The notes under the pieces were generated by a model. The model was not told where the DNA came from. It saw only the letters and a list, made by a program, of their open reading frames with translations, and did not search any database. The position numbers and the translations under genes were made by a program. From Phlebotomus papatasi (taxonomy: Eukaryota; Arthropoda; Insecta; Diptera; Psychodidae), in NCBI RefSeq assembly GCF_024763615.1, contig NC_077224.1, positions 21,855,078-21,919,077 of the forward strand: DNA of 64,000 nucleotides, read 5' to 3'. Positions 12,601 to 24,600 of the stretch are shown here, in pieces (the stretch's first letter is position 1; every line of letters begins with the position of its first letter).

Positions 12601-15600
12601 CTTATGTCTGTACATAATTGTAAAGTAGAAGGTTTAAGGAATCTAGAATATTTTTTGCAAGTCTCTAGCTATTTGCTATGTAGTATATATTTAAGCTCAA
12701 AAATGGCGAATTTTTAAATTCTCAAATTTATAATTGATTTTATTTATTTTTTATAATTTCCTATTTTTTTAAATCAAAACCCTTTTGGCAATAAAAAATA
12801 CAATACTCATACGTAATATTTTTCATTAAAGCGATAAATATTATTCATTGGTATTGTCAGAAAAATTACTTAAATTTTTGGGCTATTTTTGTCCCTATCG
12901 TTCATAGAAGCACAAAATACACCGAAACAGACTCTGCTGGACTCTCCAAGGTTAGATGTAAGACTTATCATTGATTATGTTTCTCAGTTTAATTTTTATT
13001 GTTGATTTTCAGTCCGTAAAAAGTGTCTCGTCGTTAAAGGGTTAAGCGCAATATTAACCATTTTGTGATTGACTTGTTTCTTGATTTAAACTTAATCAGA
13101 ACTGTTTTGTACATCGTCTGTAACAGCGCAATTTCAATCGTTTTATATTTGACCAGTGCGAGTGCGAGTTTAACTACATTAAAGTTTAGAGAATTTTATG
13201 CTGAAGTATTGCGAGGTTTAAACACTTAGGGGAAACTGGGGTACCACCAAACACTTTTGAAAGATGCGATTTTGACTGAATTTCCTAAGAAAACTTTGAA
13301 TTTTAGAAAAATGTTGCTTACCCCATGTTATAGTCTTAGGTATAGGCTGCATGTTAATGTATACAAGGATGATGTGAAGCACTTCAATTTTCCGTTAAAA
13401 GGAAAATTGTATCACCATGCATTTTTCGCTTTTTTCCAACCACCCGGCGCTACCCCCCGGCATGAGGCCTCCGGAGTTGAAGCCTCTTCCGTCTCACTCG
13501 CACTCACGTTCAAATGGGATTTTTCTGCACTCGTAACTGTTACACGATATTATTCAAAATTGAGGAGTGCCTTATGTATAAGACTGAATGCCTTATGAAG
13601 AGGGATAAATATACTAGATTTTAGTCTAAATACTTTTTCCTAACAAACACTGTGAGATAAGTTTGGAGCCAATTTATATTGACTAGCCAAAAGCCCAGAA
13701 AAATGCGAAATACCTGAATTACAATCCAACATTGAGCCACTATCGCATTCACAAAACATTTCACTAACAAAATAATAAACTGAATCACGCTTTATAATGC
13801 TTAATTAGTAAATTATTAATTATTTTCGATTCTTCACATTTTTCCACCAAAATATGGGGAAATGTCAAATAACCCTATAAACAAACCAAATAGGAAAGAA
13901 AAAAAGACTACCAAGGAAATGTCGGTGGAAAATTCCACTGTCTCATTCTGTGAAATTTACACACATTTTGCATTTTGGCATGACAAAATAAAGTTTTCAC
14001 TTAAATTTTTTAATCCGGCCAACAAAAAATCTTTTATGGATTAAATTAACAACAGTATTTTTAACCAGAAGAATAAAAAACAATATATTTGACAATATAT
14101 TGAAAATATTTTAATTATAATGTAATATATTATATTATATTTATATTTTATTAAAAATTCTCTTTCTCCCTAAGCACTAGTATGCAGAGGGAGAAATAAA
14201 AAAAATATTCATCCTCCTCAAAAATTCTCTTTATTAAATGAATTATTAAATTGTGAATATGAATTATTTTATTGCTAATTATATGAATCATTTTATTGTT
14301 AACGTAATACTTTTCTTTATAGTTCTGAATTAAGGTTGTAACAGGCTCTAACCTTTAAGAACAATGAGTCTTAACTTTGTTAAAATTAGTATATCGTTTA
14401 ATACTTTTTTTACGTACTTTGTCTAGACATAATTAAAATAAAGCGGATTGCAACAAAAAGCCAACACACGGAAAATTTATATTTTTTCGCTGATTACCGT
14501 AAGACTAAAGAGATTTGTAATCAGAACATTCTTATAGGAATTTTACTACTCTACAATTTTGCTGAAGACCATTTTCTAAATGAAAAATAATATCTAGTTG
14601 AAATATTTTAACAGGAAATTTATTTTTTTGGTGGCCAAAGCTGTCAAAGCCGAATATTAGGGCATCTCCGTGAAGTCAAAGTTGGTTGTCAAACTGTAAA
14701 ATACACTGACAAGAGAGGTTCTCGGACTCTTCAGCGAGTTCATTCATGAAACTTTGCATATTACCTAATTTTGGCATCCCAAATTCAATGGTGATAGTAA
14801 AAAACTTCGATTGGCATCGATGCCCCCGCTACAGGGGGTGGGGTTAGGGATCAAAATTCATAATTTTGACTCTAGCAGCCAGAGCGTTAGAAATAGCGAC
14901 TTAGGGTCTTCAGGTGACCCCCCCCCTCATAAGTTAACTATAATTAAGTTAAGTTATAATTAAGTTAACTGTGCTATATATAGCTGAAGTTTAAAAGAGT
15001 TAAAAAAAAAACACCACAAATACGCCCAGCCCAATGATAAAACGGTTCACATTGTATTTAAATGCACGCACATCACAATAAAAATACGGTTAAGATCGTT
15101 CTTAAAAATGTGAACAGATCAATCATAAAACGGCAAATACGCTTAAAATCACGCACAGGTCTATAGTAAAACGGTAAATGCGCTTAAAATCACGCACAAC
15201 ACAATCATAAAACGATAAATGTGCTTAAAATCACGCACAAATCAATCATAAAACGGTAAATAAGTTTAAAATCACGCACAACGCAATCATAAAACGGTAA
15301 ATGCGCTTAAAATCACGCACAGCTCAATCATAAAACAGTAAATGCGCTCAAAATCACGCACAGGTCAATCGTAAAACGGTAAATGCGCTTAAAATCACGC
15401 CCAGGACTATCATAAAACGGAAAATGCGTTTAAAATCACGCACAACACAATCATGAAACGATAAATGTGCTTAAAATCACGCACAGGTCAATCATAAAAC
15501 GGTAAATGCGCTTAAAATCACGCACAGCTCAATCATAAAACAGTAAATGCGCTCAAAATCACGCACAGGTCAATCGTGAAACGGTAAATGCGCATAAAAT

Positions 15601-18600
15601 CACGCCCAGGACTATCATAAAACGGTAAATAAGCCTAAAATCACGCACAACACAATCATAAAACGGTAAATGTGTTTAAAATCACGCACAGCACAATCAT
15701 AAAACCGTAAATAAGCTTAAAATCACGCGCAGCTCAATCATAAAACAGTAAATGCGCCCAAAATCACGCACAGGTCAAGCGTAAAACGGTAAATGCGCTT
15801 AAAATCACGCACAGCTCACTCATAAAACGGTAAATGTGCTTAAAATCACGCACAGGTCTATCGTAAAACGGTAAATAAGCTTAAAATCATGCACAGGTCT
15901 ATCGTAAAACGATAAATGCGCTTAAGATCACGCACAGCACAATCATAAAACGGAAAATACGCTTAAAATTACGCACAACTCAATCATAATACGGTTAGGA
16001 TTGCACTTAAAATCGCTGATAGTACAATCGTAAACCGGTAAGTGCGCTTAAAATCACGCACAGCTCAATCATAAAACGGTAAATAAGTTTAAAATCGCGC
16101 ACAACACAATCATAAAACGGTAAATGCGCTTAAAATCACGCACAGCACAATCATGAAACGGCAAATAAGCTTAAAATCACGCACAGCTCAATCATAAAAC
16201 GGTAAATGAGCTTAAAATCACGCACATCTCAATCATAAAACTGCAAATGCGCTTAAAATCGCGTACAACTCAATCATAATACGGTAAATACGCTTAAAAT
16301 CACGCACAAATCAATCATAAAACGGTTAGGATTGCACTTAAAATCACGCACAGGTCAATCATAGAACGGTAAATGCGCTTAAAATCACGCACAGATCAAT
16401 CATAAAACGCTTAAAATTGCGCATAAAAAAGCGCTTTGCGTGATTTTAAGCGCATATACCGTTTCATGATTGTGTTGTGCGTGATTTTAAGCGTATTTAC
16501 CGTTTTATGATTGAGCTGTGCAAGATTTTAGGCGCATTTACCGTTTTACGATTGAGCTGTGCGTTATTTTAAGCTCATTTACCGTTTTATTATAGACCTG
16601 TGCGTGATTTTAAGCTTATTTACCGTTTTACGATAGACCTGTGCGTGATTTTAAGCGTATTTTCCGTTTTATGATTGTGCTGTTCGTGATTTTAAGCACA
16701 TTTACCGTTTTATGATTGTGCTGTGCGTGATTTTAAGCTTATTTAACGTTTTACGATAGACCTGTGCGTGATTTTAAGCGCTTTAAAATTTTAAAACTTG
16801 TTTATAAAGTGTTTTTCTGTGACTTTAAAACTTTAAAGATATGCGTGACTTTGAAATATTTAATTTTAAAAATTAGGCCTTCCAAAAATTTGCATTTTTT
16901 TTGTTTATGATTGCATATAGTTCTTTATATATTTGAAATTCAATACATTATTCTCTTTATGGATGTTGGTTTTCTCCTAATATGTCCCATTTCATTGCAA
17001 ATTAACTTTTTTAACACGTTTTGAGTAGAAATACAACATTTCAACCAAATTAGTCTTTCCTACCCATGAAATCCCGGGAGTCACTCAACCATTCTTGCCA
17101 TTTTTTTTTTCAATTTCAGCTTAATTTTTGTAACAAAAGTGTCCTGTATCCCTTCGGTAACCAAGTGACTTTGAATTTTTGGAACAGATATCATGGGGTC
17201 ACTATCAGAGATATTTATAATGCAGTTATCAACCTTCAGTCTGGCCAGTAGCGTTTTCCACATGTACTTATGTTTAATCACTATAAATTTTGTCGATTTT
17301 ATGTGCATCCTGCAGGGATTTTCTATCCAATACAGAAAATTTCTGACGCAGACGACGCAGATTCATTGCGGCAGTATTTCTGGACAATACATCTTCTTTT
17401 AACTTCTTGTAACATGCCATTTTAACCTAAATTTTAAATTAACAAAAAACATTTTATTTCTTATTATTTATCATTTTATTTATATGCATATATTGATCAT
17501 TAAAAATTTTAAAAATGTGCAAATGTACTATTTGCTTATTAAATGATATAACTTCAAAATATAACCGGATTAAAAGAAGTTAGTTAATTATTTCATCTTT
17601 TTGAGGTACTTTTCCAATTGACGTAACAAACTTTTGACGAATTAAAAATAATCAACTTTTGGCAAACAATTATTTTTCATATGAAATAAGATTAATTATT
17701 ATTTATAAAATACATTAATAAGATCTACGGATTACAGGCAACCAATTTGCAAAAAGAAAATTTTTAAAAAGTAATTTTTTCTATCTTTTTTCCCACCTAG
17801 TTTCTTCAACATACAAGACGTAACAAACTTATGACACCTACTGTATAAAGAAAATGTATTATATTAACAGTAAAATAATTCATATTCACAATTTAATAAT
17901 TCATTTAATAAAGAGAATTTTTAATAAAATATAAATATAATATAATATATTACATTATAATTAAAATATTTTCAATGTATTGCCAAATATATTGTTTTTT
18001 ATTCTTCTGGTTAAAATACTTCTGTTAATTTAATCCATAAAAGATTTTTTATGGATTTATGGAGAAAACTTTACTTTCTCATCGCAAAATGCAAAATGTG
18101 TGTAAATTTCACAGAATGAGACAGTGGAATTGTCCACCGACATTTTCTTGGTAATCTTTTTCTCTTTCCCATACAGTTTGTTTATAGGGTTATTTGACAT
18201 TTCCCCAGACCGCGACCTGCGCTTATAGGGCATTTCGGAATTTTCGGAGTGGCTTCAAGGAACTCCATATAAAAAAAAACAACTTGCCAGGGGGTAGACC
18301 CGGGGTACCAATAAACACTTTCTGGGGCACCAAAAAACACCTGTTTTTCTCACCCATTGAAGTTATTTTGGGCATTCATCACAACTCTTAATTATAAAGA
18401 AGGTATTGAAAATGTAAATAATTCTCAAAAAAGCACTGCAAAATTTAGAATTAGTAACCAAAATAGCAAAAAACTAAAGCACTGCACACCGAACATATTT
18501 TTCAATGGATTGTTCATCATTTTGACATTATTCGACTTCTGACTGGAAAGCAGCGCCATTAAAATCGTGGCAAACATTAGACCTAAAGTTCAAATTTTGC

Positions 18601-21600
18601 GTGCTCTTCTGATTATTTGTAATAAAATCGAGAAATCATTCGTCAATCCTTGATTAAAATCATTTAAGAATCATTTAATGCAAAATTGGGTTCTTGAAAC
18701 TATATTTTTCCTGAGTCTTGAATGAAAATCCCATGAATGGATATAAATTTCAGAAATCGAACAAAGAGGGAGACGAAGAGTAAGAAAGATAAGAGGTAAA
18801 ATTTTGCCATTCAAGCTACGCTCGCGACATCTGCAATTGTGAGAAATTTGCCTGTTCGTTGGTGCCCCAAACTCTGTTTTGTGATGGATTTTATATTCTT
18901 TTAAAAAAATGTGAACATTAATTTCTTTAGTAGATACATAAATATTATCCCAAAACATGTAGGAAAGTACTAGTGTAGTGAAATTTGACGTAACTTATTT
19001 CAGTTTTATTTTCCAGGTAGATATATAAATGACTAAAATTATCAAAATCTCACAATTTTGCGAAAAAAGATTCTTATTTCTAAACTACTTGAATTATGTG
19101 GATCATTCTTTCTCTGGACAAGTATCTCTATAGTATCTATGATTTAATGTAAGTCTCATTCTCTGAAATCTTATACTTATTTAAAAAATCGCAGTGTTTG
19201 GTGGTACCCCTGTTTGGTGGTGCCCCAGTTTCCCCTAAGCGGCTAACGCGGCGAAGACCGTTTTACGCAATATCTCAATCGTTTCACAGTAATTGCGTGC
19301 GAGTTTTATCGACGCCTTATAACAAAAATCGAATAATAATTTTAAGGTTTATTATAAAAATAAAAAATATCCCATGCTCTTGCAATATAGAATATGCTTG
19401 ATTTTTATTCTGAGCTTGGAATTTATAAATTTCTTGTATTTTACAAGATATTGTTGCACTTATATGACGACTTTTCTTGATCTTGGAGTAGGGGAAATGC
19501 TTCTAATTTTGTCCAGTTTCTTATTTTGGACACTTTGAGGATAACATTGGACACTAAAAATAAATTGATTAAAATGATGGATTATTATTCCAATATTTGA
19601 TGAATAATGAATTCTATCTAAATATTTGTTCTTTTTGGAAGATTTTAACACTAAATACGTTAAAATTTGAATATGATTTGAGTTGAAATTGCTTTGTTGA
19701 AAATTCAGTGTGAGCAATTGCTTACGAGAAATATGACAGAACTTCGTGGCTTACTTCAGTCTTATTTAGTTTTGGTGAAGTACTAACAAAGTTTGTTCGC
19801 TGTTTTTGAGTGATATTATTGAATATTCATTGAATATTGTGTTGATTCACGTTACTGATGATTTGTACATTTGACCTGAAGTGAGATTTGCCTTGTGAAT
19901 TATATTTTTCGTGTGAAAAATGGGAAATTTTTTAAGACATTCACCACTGAGGTGATGATTCTTATTTTGGACAGGTGTTTTTCTCACGAAATTTCGTGAA
20001 GTTTTAGCTTTTGTGATGACTAGGTTGGACAAATGCCTGGAGAAATGAAGGAGCATCATCTCTACGAAAGAGATGCAGTGAGAAATGCCTTGAAAGGCTC
20101 CCGGAAAGGGCAGGGAATGAGCGAATCCGCACGTACTTGGAGTACCGAAGTCAACTCACTTTAATGAATGATATGGAAAGTTTCCGGGCTTCTGTGACAT
20201 TCTACGTTTCCCTTACATGAACAGGAAGAGGACTTGGTAAGATTGGTTCATAAAATGAAGAACAATGGGCATCCTGTTGAGGCGGATTATCTGTCCAAAT
20301 TTACAGACAAGTTGTAAAAATTAATAACTAAGTTGTCCAAAATAAGAGTCAAATTCACCTCTACATATCAATTCATTTTTAAACGTATTAAAACTAATTT
20401 TAGTAAAAATGAGATGATAAATAGCTTGCCAAGTTTCTAAACAGTCCTTCTGAAAAGAGAGTAACAAGAAAAGTCAATTAGTATTGAAAATATGGCACTT
20501 CAAACTTAGGATATCGATGCTTATATGCAGACTGTCCAAAATTACAAGCACTTCCCCTAATACTTATTAAACAGGAATTAATCGAAATTTTTCAAATTAG
20601 CATTTCCGCAAATAAAGAAATAGCAATAATATTTTAACACAATACTCTACTTAAAAATGTTTTACGGTTTTATTGTGTTTAATTGATTATAATGCCCAAC
20701 GCACAATAATTTTTGTTTAGTAAACATGTTTTTGACATTTCAATGAGAGTGAGTGATATCTAGATCTAATCATTTCGCTCATTCTCCCGGGAAATTTTGA
20801 AAACTTGTTTACAAACAAAAGATATTGTGTATTGGTCATAAATCAATTTAAATAAATCTATAAAAAAATATAATTCTTAAACACTAGTGATAGAGTTCCA
20901 ATTTTGAGTTCATTGATTTAGTAAAAATGTTGTTTAATTATATTAATTGCACCCTATTTTTTTTCTCAGTGTAGTTATCGGGTCGGATAAATGTTTAAGT
21001 AATTCCCGAAAATTTGAAGGGTTGTATCCGTGACCCGCCCGACCCGCAAAAAATCATGAGGGTACCTACGGGTCGGGTCGGGTATGCAGGGCTCTAGTAG
21101 CTATACTTCCCATTTTTCCCCATGAGAGTTTGACAGTCTGGCAATTCCGGGAAATAACTTGGGGATTTATTTCTCGATTGGGCTGAAGGAGGCACAGAAA
21201 TTGAGAAAAGAATCGCGAAAGCCTCCCTTGAAGATTCTCATTATGAGCGCCACAATGGACGTTGATCATTTCTCGGCCTACTTCAACAATTGCAAAATTA
21301 TTTACCTGGAAGGAAGGATGTTTCCGGTCAAAATCCGCCATGTAAAACGCAATGACCATGATTATGCTCAAACTTGTCTCATAACTCTCTTCGATATTCA
21401 TCGAAATGCTCCTCTGGATCATGATATCCTGATCTTCTTGACGGGGCAGGAAGAGATTGACGCCATGGCTGAGCAAGTGAGATCCATTGCAAAGTCGGCG
21501 GAATTTCATGATTCCCCCATGAAGGTATTCCCCCTGTACTCCCAATTGCCACAACACAGGCAACTGGAAGTGTTCAAGGCGATGCCTCAGGGTGTCCGGA

Positions 21601-24600
21601 AGGTGATTCTGGCCACAAATATAGCTGAGACATCGTTGACAATTAGTGGGATAAAGTATGTGATTGATAGTGGAGTGGTAAAGCAGAAAGTGTACAATTC
21701 TGTCACGGGGATGGATACCCTGAAGATTGTCAAGATTTCTCAGGCTCAGGCATGGCAGAGGACAGGACGAGCTGGTCGGGAATCCGAGGGGTTCTGCTAC
21801 AGAGCCTATACAGTGGCAGATTTTGAGAATATGAACCTCATGACGACTCCTGAGATTCTCCGATCGAATCTTGCAACCACGGTGAGTATTTTTCTTCCTC
21901 ACAAAAATTCTCCTCATGCACGTGAGTGTCCTGAATCCCGTAGCAGTCGTAAATCACAAGGTATTTTTAAACTATTAATTTCCCAGTGAGAAGATAGACA
22001 GAGAGGATTTTTCCATTGATGCACTATTCTCTGACTTCAATATTCTGTGATAGTTTTTCACGTTTTTCATGTTGAATTTTCTGCAAAATTATTTATTAAA
22101 AACCAATTTAAATTCGACTCTATCTCGTCTGTAAATCAACTTTAGGACACTCTACGGAGCTAAAAGGAGATTTGATTTATTTCTCTCACGTCCCCTTTCG
22201 ATGATTAAATGGATCAATTTTTGAAGGGACACTCCTTGAATTCCCTTCACAGGGACTTCTTTGGCCATTTGGGATTTCCACTAAATTTTGCCAGGAGACT
22301 TTCCATTTTGTCTGAAGCCTGGAGGAATATTGAGCATTTCAACGCTTTGGAAAGCTCTTGGATTAATTGAATCGATTTGCGATTCTACTAATTTATTATT
22401 GCAAAATGCCGTTTTTTTTTAATAAATTAAACAGACTTTAAAATAAAATATCTTGAAGATATTTTTATAAATCTTAAGATTTATAGGGTGGAATCACCAC
22501 TTCTCGCCAGGCAGTGCCCCACTTTTCGCCACTTAAATTGAAATCGCTATTTTTCGCGATTTCTGAAATAAATGAGCCACAAAGTGACTTGTATTTTTAC
22601 TGCTGCTACGTATAGAGTCGAAAAATAGTAATTATTCGTTTTGAATTTACGATTTTGAGCATTTTTTAGAGCAATATTTTAAGCAAGTGCATCGAATCCA
22701 ATATTTCTGACCAATTATACTAAGTGTCATCAAATTTTCATCAAGCAAAATGTACCTTTTTGGATAAATAATTTGTCTATTGAATATTTAATTAAACTTG
22801 TGGAATACATAAAATTTGTATTTATTTAATTAATATTTCATTTTATATTATTTTTATATAAAAATGAGGTATGGCCAAAAGTGGTAATACTTTCGAATGA
22901 TTTTACCATCTGTCGCCATCTCTTTTCAATAAGCGATGCTAACTTCACTACATAGATTCTCAGTTGTCAAATATGCATTGTTTACTTTCTGCAATAGTCT
23001 GGTAATTTGATTTCTCAAATAAAAGTGAAGAAAAATCATTTAAAGTGAGTAATAATAGGGTGATCATGAAAAAAGAGAAATACTGAATGTAGTCTTTGCA
23101 TAATATTGCCCAAAATAATTGAGTTTGAACCTTTCCAAGTGGGTGGCGAGTAGTGGCAAAAAGTGGCGACGAAGTGGTTCTTTTTGCATTGTTAATAAAA
23201 ATCAGTTTTTTTTTTAAATAGTCCAGGGTTAAATTAGACGACAATTGCTTTTACGAATCTGCAGCCAATACATCTAAATAACTTTGTGTCAAATTTGAGT
23301 TATCTTGTAATAAGGGTTCAAAAGTTATAATAAAATTAATTTCCGTTTTTCCTAAACATGGCGATAAGTGGTTACTCCACCCTAACACAGTGTAACAAAG
23401 TTTTCTCGTGTTCTTTCAAAGGACTGGTATTTTCGGTTTTTTTTTTTGGTGTTTCTTGAGAATATCTGTCAGAGAAACTTATGGTCCATCTAGCAGAGTT
23501 TCTGAAATAGCTTAGGATGAAAATCTTTCAGAAATGGGTCGTCTACATATTTGAACGCCTTAAGTTTTCACCGTCTAATCTAACCTTTTGGCGCCCTAAT
23601 TTTTTGGGCGCTCTAAATTTAAATGTCCCAATTTTTAAATACCTCTAATTTTATGCGTCATGTTTTTATTCTTTCTAATTTCTTGGCGCCTAGGAGCTTT
23701 AATTTTTTTTTTTTGAAACGTCTTCATTTATAACGCTTTAATCTTTTAGGTCCTTAAATTTTTTGGTTGCCAGACGGCGCCCTTTATTTTTACAGCGCCC
23801 GGGGCGATCGTCCCCTTCGCCCCCGCCATGATACGCCTATGCCCCGGAGACCACTTTTCTCGACAAATCTTCACGTTTCAGGCGACTTATGAGAAATGTC
23901 GTCACGCTATTTGCCCGGCTTTCGCCAGCTTTAAAGGCCAAACGGTTAGAGATAGAGACTCGGGACCTTCGGGGGACCCCCATATAAATCGACCCAAGGA
24001 TCGTTAACATGCCCCTCATTTTCTCCTCACCCCTCCCCTTCCCCTCCAAAACCATGTTTATGTATGGGATTGCTCGAAAACGCGTCGTTCTATTTTTTTT
24101 TTTTAATTTTTGGATATGTTAGACGAAAATCCCGTTGAATCATTTCTAATAACGGTTTTTCAAGGTCAAAGGTTAAAATGATACTTGGGAGCGCATTTAT
24201 CAAGCGAATGGGGTCATGTTTGGGGTCGTTGGAAAGGTCTTGGAATTTCCGACAAAACTGAACCAGTTCCAATCGGTTTTGAACTAGCAATGAACCGGTT
24301 CATAACCTATAAGTAATTTTTGTCCGAAAATCAATTTGTAGTGACCCCAACTGAGGTTACTTTGTTGTCTCCGGATCCAGATGATTTTTTTCCTCAAACA
24401 CGTTTGAACCGGTTACAGTCGGTTTTCAACCGGTTCATAACCGATAACTAATTTTTTTTGACACTGCATAAATGAGCAGTAAAAAGTTAAAATTGAGCAG
24501 TAACAAAAAAATTTGAAACAGTGATATTATCGTCCAAATTTTGGCAAAGGGAAAATAAAGGGCTTTTAGTTCTATATGCAACAATTTTAAATGTTAAATT

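Larger units (their letters stand above)
13856..18206. mobile_element. Foldback element around minisatellite array B
   Basis: The left arm 13856-14310 and right arm 17840-18206 are inverted copies starting GGGGAAATGTCAAATAACCC. The left arm has an extra ~60 bp near 14163. The 3.5-kb centre holds array B and unique AT-rich DNA. No protein was found; the 60-residue frame at 13862 is arm sequence. Confidence 0.65.
13225..19239. mobile_element. TA-type MITE (GGGGAAACTGGGG family) split by nested DNA
   Basis: The ends are CTTAGGGGAAACTGGGG and CCCCAGTTTCCCCTAAG. Compared with the 953-bp relative at 36169-37121, the left part up to about 13440 and the right part from about 18270 are the element itself. 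The 4.8 kb between them is an insertion. The short frames at 13257-13598 and 18194-18542 are noncoding repeat sequence. Confidence 0.65.
10159..21096. mobile_element. Composite hAT-like element filling DHX33 intron 2
   Basis: The left end TAGAGCCCTGCACGGGTC is matched in inverse at the right end (…TGCAGGGCTCTA). Both ends carry subterminal CGGGTCGGGT/ACCCGACCCG repeats. The flanks are ATAGCTAT (10151-10158) and GTAGCTAT (21097-21104), an 8-bp duplication with one mismatch, as hAT elements make. No transposase frame was found, so it is non-autonomous. Most of its 10.9 kb consists of nested elements and minisatellite arrays listed separately. Confidence 0.7.

Noticed and set aside
15010..16785. 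Regular 41-bp repeats that look like a CRISPR array
   Set aside because: The whole unit repeats, with no unique spacers; units vary by point changes and turn orientation, there are no cas genes and the context is eukaryotic.
21066..21917. 283-residue frame on the minus strand
   Set aside because: It is the shadow of DHX33 exon 3, whose plus-strand frame carries all helicase motifs.
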